Notes: generated by a model from the sequence alone, not told the origin. Numbered from the stretch's first letter, positions 40,706 through 51,206 are shown. The stretch: 64,000 bases of DNA from RGIG7213 sp045540335 (GCA_045540335.1 JAZQHC010000037.1:5607-69606), one strand, 5' to 3'. Numbers and translations: made by a program.

Positions 40706-41951
40706 AGAAAACGCAGCCGTTGAAGGCGAGTATAAAGTAAAGCGCAACAAAATTGCAGACCATATTGCAAAGGTTCTTGCCGTGATAACCGCCGTTTTTA
40801 TCTGGCTTTACGCTGTGGGTACTGATACGAGAATAGAAGAAAAGGTGTTTACTTCAAACGAAATAGAAATAACGGGTGTTGCAAGCCAGCTTTCCGTTAT
40901 ATACGGAAACGGCGAAACGGCAGACGTTACGATAGCAGGCAGATACTCTGACGTTAATGCAATGCGAAAAAGCGATATTCATGCATACGTTGATGCAAGC
41001 GGAATCACACAGGCAGGGCAGTATAATTTGCCCGTCAGCGTTAAATTGGATAACGGTATTACCTTGTCAAGCGTTTACCCCGAACAGATAACTGTTTATG
41101 TTTCCGTAAATCAGAAAAAACAAATACCCATTCAGGTAAAGCCCACCGATTACCAGATACCTGATGGATGTACGCTTTCGGCCGTTGTAAAGGGTGCAGG
41201 CTACATAACGGTTGAAGGGCCGATAGACGTGCTTGAAAATATATCCTACGCCGGCGCGCAGATAGCACCCGGTAAAATATCAGATTCGGTAACGATAGTT
41301 GCACCTGTATCGCTTTACAGCGAGAACGGTACGGTGTTTACAAGCCCGTACGTAACTATGTCGGCAAACGAGGTAACGGTGAAAGCAACCGTTCTTCTTG
41401 AAAAGGAAATACCTATCGTTGTGCAAAGCGCAAACGGATTTTATAACGAACATAATACGGAAATAACGGTAGATCCCCCGTCTATCACGGTAAGGGGAGA
41501 TGTATCGTACGTATCTACCCTTAAAGAAATAGTTGCCACCACGGTTGACGAAACGCAGATAACATCAGATACGGTGATCTACGTTGCAATATCCTTGCCG
41601 GAAGGTGTAGAAAACGTAAGCGGATACGAAAGCGCTACCGTAAAGATCAAGCATACGGGTTCTGTTACCAAGGATTTCCTTATCGGCGCTGAAAATATTG
41701 TGATAAATAATGCTCCCGAGGGTAAGATATATCAGTTAGCAGAGGAATTTCTTACCGTTACCGTAAGAATGGATAAAAATAGCTCTTACTCCGCTTTTAT
41801 GACGGCAGAGGATATAAGCGTAACGCTTGATTTTTCCGCGTATTCCGATGCCAACGGCAGATATAACGTACCTGCACAGGTGATTGTAAAAAGCAACGGC
41901 GATGCCGTTTATAAGGTTGGAAGTTATTATATGCCGGTGGTATTTTCATGA
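40695..41951 (+). CDS. cdaR: YbbR-domain protein CdaR
   Basis: CdaR is the extracytoplasmic regulator of CdaA. One membrane segment (about 26-45) follows a short charged N terminus, then four YbbR repeats of about 80 residues each rich in beta strands (for example VTIAGRYSDVNAM and ITVRGDVSYVSTL). The ATG at 40695 was chosen because AAAGGA is nine bases before it, whereas the in-frame ATG at 40686 abuts that site. It overlaps cdaA by 11 bases and the next gene by four. Confidence 0.88.
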   Translation: MAIEENAAVEGEYKVKRNKIADHIAKVLAVITAVFIWLYAVGTDTRIEEKVFTSNEIEITGVASQLSVIYGNGETADVTIAGRYSDVNAMRKSDIHAYVDASGITQAGQYNLPVSVKLDNGITLSSVYPEQITVYVSVNQKKQIPIQVKPTDYQIPDGCTLSAVVKGAGYITVEGPIDVLENISYAGAQIAPGKISDSVTIVAPVSLYSENGTVFTSPYVTMSANEVTVKATVLLEKEIPIVVQSANGFYNEHNTEITVDPPSITVRGDVSYVSTLKEIVATTVDETQITSDTVIYVAISLPEGVENVSGYESATVKIKHTGSVTKDFLIGAENIVINNAPEGKIYQLAEEFLTVTVRMDKNSSYSAFMTAEDISVTLDFSAYSDANGRYNVPAQVIVKSNGDAVYKVGSYYMPVVFS

Positions 41952-43522
41952 AAAAAATCATAATAACCGATATAAAAGTTCCGCTTTCCGCGTTTAAAAC
42001 CAACAATGATTTTGATCTTTACGCTTTACAAGAGGCTGAAAAAAGGCTGAAGCATACGGATGCGTTCGGCTTTGCCGTTTATAAAAAATCGCTTGACGTA
42101 AGAAAAAGGCATTTACCAACGTTCGTTTACTCTGTATCTGCTTTTTCAAACGGCAATATACCGCAGATAAAAGGCGTTACGGTTTACGACGGCGATGCTT
42201 TCACGGTAAACCCGAAGGGAAAGAAAAAAGTGTGCGTCGTGGGCTTTGGCCCGTGCGGAATGTTTGCATCGCTGCTTCTTTCGGAATACGGCTTTGCACC
42301 CGTTGTTTACGAAAGGGGTGCAGACGTAGATAAAAGGGTCGAATTAACCGAAAGGTTTATTAACGGCGGCTCCCTTGATACGGAAACAAACGTGCAGTTC
42401 GGCGCAGGCGGCGCAGGTACGTTTTCAGACGGAAAGCTATATACCAGAATAAACGACCCGCTGTGTGATTACGTTTTAAAAACCTTGGTGCAGTTCGGCG
42501 CACCAAAGCAAGTGTTAACAAGTGCAAAGCCGCACGTCGGAACGGATATTCTGCGCGGCGTTGTTAAGGGAATATCGCAGCGCGTGTGTGAAAACGGCGG
42601 TATTATAAAGTACAACACCCGTGTTGATAAGATCAGTGAAGAAAACGGCAAAATTACCGTTAGTTCGTCTGATGGGTGCAAATCGCAGTTCGATGCGGTA
42701 ATATTGGCTATCGGCCACAGCGCGCGCGATACGTACGATATGCTTTTGAAAAAAGACGTGTGCATAGTGCCGAAAGCTTATTCGGTCGGCGTCAGGGCAG
42801 AGCATCTGCAAGAAGATATCAACAACGCCCTTTACGGCAGCTTGTGCGATAAATACGGCGATATACTGCCCGTGGGCGAATATTCTCTTTCAGACAGAAA
42901 CGCGGCAAACAGGGGTGTATATACATTCTGTATGTGCCCGGGCGGCGTTGTGGTTCCTTCTTCATCCGAAGGGGGCGAAATATGCACCAATGGGATGAGT
43001 TACAGTCAAAGAAACGGTAAATACGCAAATTCTGCAGTTTGCGTTTCAGTATTTCCCGAGGATTACGGAAATACCCCACGCGGTGCTATTGAATTTCAAA
43101 GAAAGCTTGAAAGGTGTGCCTTTGAAAAGGCAGGGGCTGATTATTCCGCCCCGGTTATGACGGTTGGCGACCTGCTTAATAACAGAAAACACTCACAGCC
43201 TTTATATACACCGTCTTATATGAACGGTAAATACACACTTTGCGACCTTGGGCAAATATTTCCGCAGTATATAACGAACGCGCTGAAAGAGGGCCTCGTT
43301 TCATTCGGGCGCAAATTAAAGGGATTTGACGCACCGCACGTTCCGCTTACGGGCGTAGAAACGCGTACGTCAGCCCCTGTAAGGATCATGAGGAATGACG
43401 ATATGCAAAGCGTGTCTATAAAAGGTGTATATCCGTGCGGCGAGGGCGCAGGATATGCAGGCGGCATAACGAGTGCCGCAGTTGACGGTATGCGCGCTGC
43501 GAAAGCCGTTATGGAAGGTTGA
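41948..43522 (+). CDS. FAD-dependent dehydrogenase (COG2509-like)
   Basis: A 524-residue flavoprotein. After an about 90-residue N-terminal domain (IIITDIKVPLSAF...) comes the dinucleotide motif VVGFGPCGMFASLLLSEYG (about residues 98-116), the GAGGAGTFSDGKLYTR motif typical of this family, AVILAIGHSARDTYDML and a C-terminal FAD-contact CGEGAGYAGGITSAAVDGM. Clostridial members are annotated only as FAD-dependent or NAD(P)/FAD oxidoreductases; the substrate is unknown. Its start overlaps cdaR by four bases. Confidence 0.85.
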   Translation: MKKIIITDIKVPLSAFKTNNDFDLYALQEAEKRLKHTDAFGFAVYKKSLDVRKRHLPTFVYSVSAFSNGNIPQIKGVTVYDGDAFTVNPKGKKKVCVVGFGPCGMFASLLLSEYGFAPVVYERGADVDKRVELTERFINGGSLDTETNVQFGAGGAGTFSDGKLYTRINDPLCDYVLKTLVQFGAPKQVLTSAKPHVGTDILRGVVKGISQRVCENGGIIKYNTRVDKISEENGKITVSSSDGCKSQFDAVILAIGHSARDTYDMLLKKDVCIVPKAYSVGVRAEHLQEDINNALYGSLCDKYGDILPVGEYSLSDRNAANRGVYTFCMCPGGVVVPSSSEGGEICTNGMSYSQRNGKYANSAVCVSVFPEDYGNTPRGAIEFQRKLERCAFEKAGADYSAPVMTVGDLLNNRKHSQPLYTPSYMNGKYTLCDLGQIFPQYITNALKEGLVSFGRKLKGFDAPHVPLTGVETRTSAPVRIMRNDDMQSVSIKGVYPCGEGAGYAGGITSAAVDGMRAAKAVMEG

Positions 43523-43551
43523 TCGGCATTTGCCGAATGAAAGGATAATTT

Positions 43552-44007
43552 ATGATTGCAAAGTGCACGGTAATAGGCGTAAACGGTGATATTGCAACCG
43601 TCAGAACAGAAAGAAAAAGTGCGTGCGAGCAATGCCACGTATCAAACAACGGCAAAGGGTGCGGCGCGTGCGATCTTTTTCTTGGCGACGATAGCTTTAC
43701 CGCCGAGGCGGAAAACCGTATAGGTGCGCGCGTAGGCGACGAGGTACAAGTGCAAACGCCCTCCTCTTACGTGATATTATCTTCCGCCTTGTTGTTTATA
43801 TTGCCGCTTGCTTGTGCGGGGATATTTTATGCAGTCACATATTTTTGTATTTCAAATACGTACGCACCGATAGGCGCGTTGGCGGGGGTTTTGATATCGT
43901 TTTTTACGGTATTTGCCGCTGAAAAAAAAGCACAAAAAAAGAAACCGAAAATAGTAATAACCCAAATAATTAACGAAAAACGGGGATTAAGTGATGATAC
44001 TCAGTAA
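43552..44007 (+). CDS. RseC/SoxR-reducing-like membrane protein
   Basis: A 151-residue protein with a Cys-rich N-terminal beta domain (CEQCHVSNNGKGCGACDLF, Cys at about 25, 28, 37 and 40), VGDEVQVQTPSS, two membrane segments (about 78-122), and a basic tail. This is the layout of RseC/RsxC-associated SoxR-reducing proteins. In Clostridia such proteins usually accompany Rnf complexes, but no rnf genes are seen here. A role in membrane redox maintenance is inference. It overlaps recJ by 14 bases. Confidence 0.75.
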   Translation: MIAKCTVIGVNGDIATVRTERKSACEQCHVSNNGKGCGACDLFLGDDSFTAEAENRIGARVGDEVQVQTPSSYVILSSALLFILPLACAGIFYAVTYFCISNTYAPIGALAGVLISFFTVFAAEKKAQKKKPKIVITQIINEKRGLSDDTQ

Positions 44008-46117
44008 AAATCAATGGATACTGAAAGAATATGATAAATTCAGCGCAGATGTGCTTGCATCCGCATTTGGGCTGAAATACCCCGTTTGCGCGTTGCTTGC
44101 CGCAAGGGGGCACAAAACACCCGAGCAAGCACGTCATTATCTTGAAAAGGATACGGCGGTACTGTACGATCCGTTTTTGATGAAGGATATGGATAAAGCC
44201 GTAAGGCGTATATTTACCGCCGTGGAAAACGGCGAAAAGATAACGATATACGGTGATTACGACGTCGATGGGATAACCAGCGTGTGCCTTTTGCACAAAT
44301 ACCTTGCAAAGCAAGGCTGCAACATCGGTTATTATATCCCCAGCAGAGAAAACGAGGGTTACGGCTTGAATACGGATGCAGTAGGAAAACTTATAGATAA
44401 AGGCACTACCCTTATAATTACTGTGGATACGGGCATAACTGCCATAAACGAGGTGGAGTATGCAAAGTCCCACGGGGCAGACGTTATCGTTACCGACCAC
44501 CACGAATGCTCGCAAAGCATTCCAAATGCGTGTGCTGTCGTAAACCCGAAGCGTAAGGATAACGAATATCCGTTTAAGGACCTTGCAGGCGTAGGGGTAG
44601 TGTTTAAGCTTATATGCGCTTGCGAGCAGTACAGGGCAACGGGCAAAACTTATACAGACCAATCCGATACGGATGCGAATATCAAAGCGGTAAGCGGCGT
44701 ATGTATTGATTATTCGGATCTTACAGCCATCGGTACCGTTGCAGACGTTATGCCGCTGGTAGATGAAAACCGCCTGATAGTAAGCTTCGGTCTTAACAGA
44801 CTTTCACATGGGGAAAACATAGGCATTTCCGCACTTGTCAAGGCAAGCGGCAATGCGGATTCTTATAAAAAAATGACGTCGTCCGTAATCAGCTTTACAC
44901 TTGCGCCGCGAATAAACGCCGCGGGCAGAATGGGCACGGCAGAAATAGCCGTACAGCTTTTACTTACTGATGATAGCGAACAAGCAGACGATATTGCACA
45001 GCAGCTTTGCCGTGCAAATGCAGAACGCCAAGGCGAGGAAATGAAAATAATGGCGTGTGCAGAAGAAATGATAAGCAGCGAAAATCTTGCCAAAACGAAA
45101 AAAATTCTCGTGCTTTCGCACGATAATTGGCATCACGGCGTTATAGGTATAGTTGCCTCCAAGCTTACGGAAAAATACAATATTCCGTGCATACTTATCT
45201 CATTCGAAGGGGCAGAGGGGGCAGGCAAGGGCTCGGGCAGAAGTATTGAAGGATTTAATCTTCACGGGGCTTTGCTTTACTGTGAAGATCTGCTGGAAAG
45301 ATTCGGCGGCCACGCACTTGCCGCAGGACTTACCGTTTCGCGCGAAAGGTTTGATGAATTCAAGCACCGTATCGAGCAATACGCACAGGATAATATATCA
45401 GACGGTGATACGGTTAAAAAAATAGCCGTAGATATGCAGCTTGAACCGAAGGATATATCGCTTGCCGTAGCAGAGGAATTGCTTTTGCTTGAACCTTACG
45501 GTACTTCAAATCCAACGCCGTTGTTTATGCTTTCCGATGCTGACGTGGTAAGTATCGGATGCACTGCCACTAATAAGCATTCGCGGATCGTTTTGGAAAA
45601 AAATAACGAAAAATTTCAATGCGTTATGTTTGGCAGAACCCCCGAAACCATCGGTATAACCGAAGGGGATAGAATAGATGTACTTTTTAACCTTGGCATT
45701 AACGTATATCGAGGCAGTAAAAGCAGGCAAATGATAATACGCGATATTGATTTTTGCAAGCAAACGTCGGAATACATACTAAAATGCGCGCAAAGAGCGC
45801 GGCAGGTCATCAAAGGCGAAGAAAAGGCGCAAATGTGCCACATTCCCAACAGGGGCGAATGTGCGGCAGTTTTCAAGATGCTTAAGGATATATCAAACGG
45901 CTCGTCGGGGGTAACGTTTGTAACGCCTATATTGGAAAAGGGCATCGGATATGAAAAGCTGTTGATCATAACAGAGGTTTTTGCACAGCTGGGCTTCATT
46001 TCATATACGTGGAATACCCCGTGGGAATTGGCGTTTGATATTATTCCGCAATCTTCCAAAAAGCCGTTGGAGGATTCGCCTCTTTACAAAAGACTTAATC
46101 AAAATCTCTTTTCTTGA
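43994..46117 (+). CDS. recJ: Single-stranded-DNA-specific exonuclease RecJ
   Basis: RecJ is a 5'-to-3' ssDNA exonuclease for recombination and mismatch repair. The 707-residue protein has the DHH-family motifs IYGDYDVDGITS (about residues 79-90), VDTGITA, VTDHHE (about 166-171), IGTVADVMPL and the DHHA1 GGHALAAGLTV (about 437-447), then an OB-fold (about 475-580) and a C-terminal extension. CGGGGA precedes the ATG at 43994. It lies directly upstream of relA. Confidence 0.93.
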   Translation: MILSKNQWILKEYDKFSADVLASAFGLKYPVCALLAARGHKTPEQARHYLEKDTAVLYDPFLMKDMDKAVRRIFTAVENGEKITIYGDYDVDGITSVCLLHKYLAKQGCNIGYYIPSRENEGYGLNTDAVGKLIDKGTTLIITVDTGITAINEVEYAKSHGADVIVTDHHECSQSIPNACAVVNPKRKDNEYPFKDLAGVGVVFKLICACEQYRATGKTYTDQSDTDANIKAVSGVCIDYSDLTAIGTVADVMPLVDENRLIVSFGLNRLSHGENIGISALVKASGNADSYKKMTSSVISFTLAPRINAAGRMGTAEIAVQLLLTDDSEQADDIAQQLCRANAERQGEEMKIMACAEEMISSENLAKTKKILVLSHDNWHHGVIGIVASKLTEKYNIPCILISFEGAEGAGKGSGRSIEGFNLHGALLYCEDLLERFGGHALAAGLTVSRERFDEFKHRIEQYAQDNISDGDTVKKIAVDMQLEPKDISLAVAEELLLLEPYGTSNPTPLFMLSDADVVSIGCTATNKHSRIVLEKNNEKFQCVMFGRTPETIGITEGDRIDVLFNLGINVYRGSKSRQMIIRDIDFCKQTSEYILKCAQRARQVIKGEEKAQMCHIPNRGECAAVFKMLKDISNGSSGVTFVTPILEKGIGYEKLLIITEVFAQLGFISYTWNTPWELAFDIIPQSSKKPLEDSPLYKRLNQNLFS

Positions 46118-46131
46118 AATCAGGTATAGTT

Positions 46132-48336
46132 ATGGAAGAAAACAGAAACGAAACATATATAACGATCCAGCAACTGATGAAAGAGCTGGATTCAACAGGC
46201 AAGCATTACGACAGGGAAAAAATACTTAAAGCGTACGATTTTTCCGCAATGCTGCACGAAGGGCAGTTTCGCCAAAGCGGCGAGCCGTATATAACCCACC
46301 CGCTTTCCGTTGCTTGTATTGCGGTAAGTCTTGGGCTCGATACGGATTCGGTGTGTGCGGCACTTCTGCACGATACGGTGGAGGATTGCGCCGATAAGGT
46401 AAATCTTGCCGTAATAAAGAAGGAATTCGGCCAAACCGTTGCCAATCTTGTAGATGGATTAACAAAGCTTGTGGAATTTCCTTTTGAAGACAAAGAAGAG
46501 GCGCACATGGAAAACCTGCGCAAAATGTTCCTTGCCATGTCGAAGGATATCCGCGTGCTTTTCATAAAATTGTGCGACAGGGTACATAATATGCGCACCC
46601 TTGATGGCAAGCCCGAAGAAAAAAGGCGCGTTATCGCGTTGGAAACGATGTATGTTTACGCACCGTTGGCGCATAGGCTTGGTATGCAAAAGATAAAGCA
46701 AGAGCTGGAAAAGCGCTCGCTTTCCTATCTTGACCCGATAGGCTATGAAGAGGTTCGCCACGATATTATGCGTAAATTTGGCGAAAATAAGGACTTTTTA
46801 CAACGCGCCAAAGACCTTGTTTCGGAAAAGCTTGAAGAAAATAATATAAAATTTACCTTGCAAGGCAGGGTGAAATCGGTATATAGCATCTATAAAAAGA
46901 TGTACAACCAAAATAAAAGCTTCGACGAAATATACGATTTTTACGCTATCAGAATAATAGTTGATACCGAGCTTGAGTGTTATACCGTTTTGGGTATTAT
47001 CCATGATATGTTTCACTCTATGCCGGGCAGATTCAAGGATTATATATCAACGCCGAAGCCTAATATGTACCGAAGCCTGCACACGACGGTAATCGGGCGC
47101 GACGGCATTCCTTTTGAAGTGCAGATAAGAACGTACGAAATGCACCAGATAGCAGAATACGGTATTGCCGCAAACTGGAAATACAAAACGGGTGCGACCG
47201 CATCTGCCGATATCGACAAAAAATTAAAATGGATATCTGAATTTGTAGAAACGGAAAACGACACTAAAGACCCTGACGAGTTTCTTAATGCCCTTAAAGT
47301 GGATATTTTCCAAGACGAGGTTTTTGCATTTACCCCCAAGGGCGACGTTATAGCTTTGCCGTCGGGCTCTACTGTTATAGATTTTGCATACGCCATACAT
47401 TCGGCTGTCGGCAATAAAATGGTGGGCGCAAAGGTAAACGGTATGATAGTGCCGATAGACCACGTGCTTGCAAACGGCGAGATAATAGAAATATTAACCT
47501 CGAGCCAATCAAAAGGGCCAAGCCGCGATTGGCTTAAGATAGTTAAAACGGGCGATGCGCGCAACAAGATACGCCAGTGGTTCAAAAAAGAACAGCGCGC
47601 AGAAAATATCGTAATGGGAAAGGCCGAAATAGACAGAGAGCTTCACCGTTTCGGATATACCTGTTCTGAAGCACAGAAAAACGAGGTGGTTCTTAACGTT
47701 GCACGCCGTATCGGCATACAAGACGTTGACGATGCGTATAACATAATCGGTTACGGCGGTCTTAACGTTTCGAAAATATCCGCCAAGCTGAAGGACGAAT
47801 TTGAAAGAATAGTAAAGCCATCCACAGCGGAAAAGCCCACGCTTGACGATATGGCGCAGGCAAATAAGAAAAAGGTTAAAAAATCGACAAGCGGCGTTAT
47901 TGTCGATGGCGTAGATGGCTGCGTTGTTAAATTCGCAAAATGCTGTACGCCTATACCGGGCGATGCTATTTTGGGCTTTATAACCAAGGGCTTCGGTATA
48001 TCAATACATCGAAGCGATTGTGCTAATATCAGACCGCAGCTTGAAAATTATGAAAATAAAGACAGGTTCGTAAGTGCAGAATGGGCAAACAGCAAAGACG
48101 ACGGCATGTTTGAAAGCACCGTATGCGTTGTTGCACATAACAGTATAAACGTCGTGGCAGACCTTACCGCCGCCGTTGCTGAAATGCGTGTAAACTTAAT
48201 TGCGATAAATATGCAAAACGAAAACGGCGCGATAACGGTTAATTTAACGCTGTGCTGCCGCAATACAGAGCATCTGCACCAGATAATATCCCGATTGAGG
48301 GCTATAAAAGACGTTGAAAATGTAACGAGAGGATAA
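46132..48336 (+). CDS. relA: Bifunctional (p)ppGpp synthetase/hydrolase RelA/SpoT
   Basis: Controls the stringent alarmone. From ATG 46132 it has 734 residues: a hydrolase HD domain with YITHPLSVA and ALLHDTVEDC (about 52-85), a synthetase domain with GRVKSVYSIYKKM and YDFYAIRIIV (about 240-275) and YRSLHTTVIG, a TGS domain (DEVFAFTPKGDVIALPSGSTVIDFAYAIHS, about 388-417), a zinc-finger-like CCTPIPGD segment (about 597-604), and a C-terminal ACT domain. The HD motif is complete, so hydrolase activity is expected. It is followed by dtd, the common relA-dtd order in Firmicutes. Confidence 0.96.
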   Translation: MEENRNETYITIQQLMKELDSTGKHYDREKILKAYDFSAMLHEGQFRQSGEPYITHPLSVACIAVSLGLDTDSVCAALLHDTVEDCADKVNLAVIKKEFGQTVANLVDGLTKLVEFPFEDKEEAHMENLRKMFLAMSKDIRVLFIKLCDRVHNMRTLDGKPEEKRRVIALETMYVYAPLAHRLGMQKIKQELEKRSLSYLDPIGYEEVRHDIMRKFGENKDFLQRAKDLVSEKLEENNIKFTLQGRVKSVYSIYKKMYNQNKSFDEIYDFYAIRIIVDTELECYTVLGIIHDMFHSMPGRFKDYISTPKPNMYRSLHTTVIGRDGIPFEVQIRTYEMHQIAEYGIAANWKYKTGATASADIDKKLKWISEFVETENDTKDPDEFLNALKVDIFQDEVFAFTPKGDVIALPSGSTVIDFAYAIHSAVGNKMVGAKVNGMIVPIDHVLANGEIIEILTSSQSKGPSRDWLKIVKTGDARNKIRQWFKKEQRAENIVMGKAEIDRELHRFGYTCSEAQKNEVVLNVARRIGIQDVDDAYNIIGYGGLNVSKISAKLKDEFERIVKPSTAEKPTLDDMAQANKKKVKKSTSGVIVDGVDGCVVKFAKCCTPIPGDAILGFITKGFGISIHRSDCANIRPQLENYENKDRFVSAEWANSKDDGMFESTVCVVAHNSINVVADLTAAVAEMRVNLIAINMQNENGAITVNLTLCCRNTEHLHQIISRLRAIKDVENVTRG

Positions 48337-48345
48337 TCAAACGAT

Positions 48346-48795
48346 ATGAGGGCGATAGTTCAAAGGGTAAATTCCGCAAGCGTGACGGTTGACGGGCAAA
48401 TCACCGGCAAGTGCGAAAAAGGCTATCTTGTTTTTCTCGGCATAGGCAAGGAAGACGACGAGAAAACCGCAGAAAAGCTTTGCGAAAAGATAGTTAAAAT
48501 GCGGATATTTGAAGACGAAAACGGTAAAATAAATCTGTCAATAGGGCAGGTTGGCGGCAGTATGCTGGTAGTTTCACAATTTACACTTTATGCAAATTGT
48601 GCACACGGAAACAGGCCCGAGTTTTTCTCTTCCGCCCCGCCGGATAAGGCAAACGCCTTGTACGAGCATTTTGTAAAACACGCAAAAACGCTTGTTGGCG
48701 AGGTTCAAACGGGCGTATTCGGCGCGTATATGCAGGTTGCCATTGATAACGACGGACCCTTTACAATCTATCTTGATACGGAAATGTTAAAATGA
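48346..48795 (+). CDS. dtd: D-aminoacyl-tRNA deacylase
   Basis: Dtd removes D-amino acids mischarged onto tRNA. The 149-residue protein begins MRAIVQRVNSASVTVDG and contains GKINLSIGQVGGSMLVVSQFTLYA with the Gly-Gly and Ser-Gln-Phe-Thr motif, and GVFGAYMQVAIDNDGPFTI with the cis-Gly-X-Pro counterpart region and final NDGPFT motif. Normal length. It overlaps hemZ by four bases. Confidence 0.95.
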   Translation: MRAIVQRVNSASVTVDGQITGKCEKGYLVFLGIGKEDDEKTAEKLCEKIVKMRIFEDENGKINLSIGQVGGSMLVVSQFTLYANCAHGNRPEFFSSAPPDKANALYEHFVKHAKTLVGEVQTGVFGAYMQVAIDNDGPFTIYLDTEMLK

Positions 48796-50270
48796 AGCTT
48801 ATTATTGAAGGTGATATAGGCAGATACTATCTGCAAACGTTGTGCTTGTTGTTTTTTCCGGGCGCAAAATTTTCAGAATCGGAAGAAATAACCCCCACTA
48901 CCCCTGTGGTTACGGTAAAGCTTCGCTGTGACAGCCTCGGTGCTGATGCAGAGGCTACCCTTGCCATAGGCGATAGGTCGGTAACGAAAACGCATAGGGA
49001 AGAATACGGCACAACAACAAAAAAGAAAACAGAAAACATGGCGGCAAGTAAGGCGTTTTTCAGTGCCGCAGAAACCTTTTTCGGATATACCCCGTCTTGG
49101 GGAATAATGACGGGCGTCCGTCCTACGAAAATAGTGCTTGATTACCTTAATTCCGGTATGAATAAAGAACAGACGGTTAAAGAATTAAGGCGCGAATATC
49201 TTCTTTACCCCAAAAAGGCAATGCTTGCGGCAGATATTGCAAGAAACGAACAGAAGATAATTAAAAAGTATCCGTTGGATACGTGCTCGGTGTATATATC
49301 AATACCGTTTTGCCCAACGAGGTGCTCGTATTGCTCGTTTGTAAGCTTTACTACCAAAAAGCTTCTTGCGCTTATCCCTGCGTATCTTGAAGCTTTGAAG
49401 GTAGAGCTTTCGCTTATCGCACGCCAAATAAAACAATCGGGGTTTAAATTAAAAACGGTGTATATAGGCGGCGGCACACCCACGACTTTAAGCGAAGCAC
49501 AGCTTGAAGACCTGCTTTCCTATATAGACGAATTGTTTGATACTGCCGGCCTTGATGAATTTACCCTTGAAGCAGGCAGGCCCGACACCATAACGAAAAA
49601 GAAGCTGCAAAGCGCAAAAAATCATAACGTAACAAGAATAAGTATAAATCCGCAAACGCTTAATAATTTCGTTTTGCAGGAAATCGACCGCCGCCACACC
49701 GCCGAAATGTTCTTCAAGGCGTATGAAATGGCAAGGGAAAGCGGTATTCCCTGCATCAATACAGACCTTATAATCGGCTTGCCGACGGACCATTTCGAAT
49801 CGTATTCCAACACGCTTGATAAAATAATAGAGCTTGCGCCCGAAAATATAACCGCACATACCTTCTGTGTAAAAAGAAGTGCGGATATTTTGAAGGAAGA
49901 AGGCGCAGATATCTACGCCAGGGAAAATTACGAGGTTTCCAAATGCGTTGACTATACGCAGATCATGATGAAAAAAGCAGGCTATATTCCGTATTATATG
50001 TACAAGCAGAAAAACGCCGTAGGCAATTTCGAAAACGTCGGTTTTTGCAAAAAGGGAACAGAGGGGCTTTATAATATTCTCATGATGGAGGAAATACATT
50101 CAATATTTTCCGCAGGCGCAGGTGCTGTTACAAAGCTTGTCGGCGAAAGAAACGTAAAAATAGAACGAATATTTAATCCTAAATATCCATATGAATATTT
50201 AGAGCAGGACCGTAACGAGGTTTTCTGCCAGACGCAACAAATGATAGAAAAGTTTTTCGTTAAGGCTTAA
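48792..50270 (+). CDS. hemZ: Coproporphyrinogen dehydrogenase HemZ-like radical SAM protein
   Basis: A 492-residue radical SAM enzyme of the HemN/HemZ group. An about 165-residue N-terminal domain with GIMTGVRPTKI precedes the cluster motif in FCPTRCSYCSF (Cys at about 174, 178 and 181), then YIGGGTPTTLSE, EAGRPDTITKKKL, RISINPQTL and DLIIGLP. The N-terminal extension and PTK motif separate HemZ from HemN/HemW. In anaerobic bacteria its physiological role in haem synthesis is uncertain, and no other haem gene is seen in the window. Confidence 0.88.
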   Translation: MKLIIEGDIGRYYLQTLCLLFFPGAKFSESEEITPTTPVVTVKLRCDSLGADAEATLAIGDRSVTKTHREEYGTTTKKKTENMAASKAFFSAAETFFGYTPSWGIMTGVRPTKIVLDYLNSGMNKEQTVKELRREYLLYPKKAMLAADIARNEQKIIKKYPLDTCSVYISIPFCPTRCSYCSFVSFTTKKLLALIPAYLEALKVELSLIARQIKQSGFKLKTVYIGGGTPTTLSEAQLEDLLSYIDELFDTAGLDEFTLEAGRPDTITKKKLQSAKNHNVTRISINPQTLNNFVLQEIDRRHTAEMFFKAYEMARESGIPCINTDLIIGLPTDHFESYSNTLDKIIELAPENITAHTFCVKRSADILKEEGADIYARENYEVSKCVDYTQIMMKKAGYIPYYMYKQKNAVGNFENVGFCKKGTEGLYNILMMEEIHSIFSAGAGAVTKLVGERNVKIERIFNPKYPYEYLEQDRNEVFCQTQQMIEKFFVKA

Positions 50271-50291
50271 CGAAAATAAAAGGAAAAAAAT

Positions 50292-51206
50292 ATGTACCTG
50301 TACGATAAAATATTCGCTTCCGAAAAGGAAAAATACGATTTTGTAAACGCCTGCGATAAAGATTTTTTCGGCAAGATAGCCGATGCCGCAGATAATATAG
50401 CAAAAGATAAGCATATTCGCTTTATATTGCTTGCCGGGCCGTCGTGCTCGGGAAAAACCTCCGCAACAGAGGTTATAACAAAAACGTTGATTAAAGACGG
50501 CCGCGGCGTTTTAAGTGTTTCGATTGATGATTTTTTTAAAGATTCCGCACAACAGAAAAAGCAGATACACAATGCTGATCAGAATATAGATTTTGAATCT
50601 ATCAAAGCACTTGATTACGAATATTTTTGCGAATGTGTAAAGCTGCTTAAGGAATTGAAGCCAACCGCTATCCCCACGTTTGATTTTGTCATGGGAAGGC
50701 GCAGTGCATACCGCACGATGCACCCTGATGAAAATACTATAATAATATTTGAGGGAATACAGGCAGTTTACCCCGAAATAACGCGCCTTTTTAACAGCGA
50801 TGAATGTAAAAGCGTTTTTATCTGTGTAGATACCGATGTAAATGCTTACGGCAGCGATTTTACGAAACGTCAGCTTCGATTTGCACGCCGTCTTGTAAGG
50901 GATAACCTGTTCAGAGGGGCAGACGCACAGCTTACATTCCGCCTTTGGAAGGGCGTTGTTGAAAATGAAGAGGTAAATATAATGCCGTACGCCGCAGGTG
51001 CGGATATACGCATAAATTCTTTCGTGCCTTACGAGGTAAACGTGCTTGCACCGTTTGTAAAAAAGGTACTTGCAGGGTTGCCTGATGGCTCGGAATATTC
51101 GCAAACGGCAAAAGAATTTTTGAAAAAGTACGAAAATGTTCCTGAAATAACGCATAAATACGTACCTGAAAACTCCTTTTTTACGGAATTTATAGGTAAA
51201 GAATAA
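50292..51206 (+). CDS. Uridine kinase-like nucleoside kinase
   Basis: A 304-residue P-loop kinase of the phosphoribulokinase/uridine kinase family. Walker A is AGPSCSGKTSATEV (about residues 47-60), the lid and base motifs follow as SVSIDDFFKD (about 75-84), FDFVMGRR and IFEGIQAVYP, and RRLVRDNLFRGADAQ carries the conserved Arg cluster. The family phosphorylates uridine/cytidine or similar hydroxyl groups with ATP. The Clostridia-type N-terminal extension of about 40 residues contains no known domain. AAAGGAAAA precedes the ATG. Confidence 0.85.
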   Translation: MYLYDKIFASEKEKYDFVNACDKDFFGKIADAADNIAKDKHIRFILLAGPSCSGKTSATEVITKTLIKDGRGVLSVSIDDFFKDSAQQKKQIHNADQNIDFESIKALDYEYFCECVKLLKELKPTAIPTFDFVMGRRSAYRTMHPDENTIIIFEGIQAVYPEITRLFNSDECKSVFICVDTDVNAYGSDFTKRQLRFARRLVRDNLFRGADAQLTFRLWKGVVENEEVNIMPYAAGADIRINSFVPYEVNVLAPFVKKVLAGLPDGSEYSQTAKEFLKKYENVPEITHKYVPENSFFTEFIGKE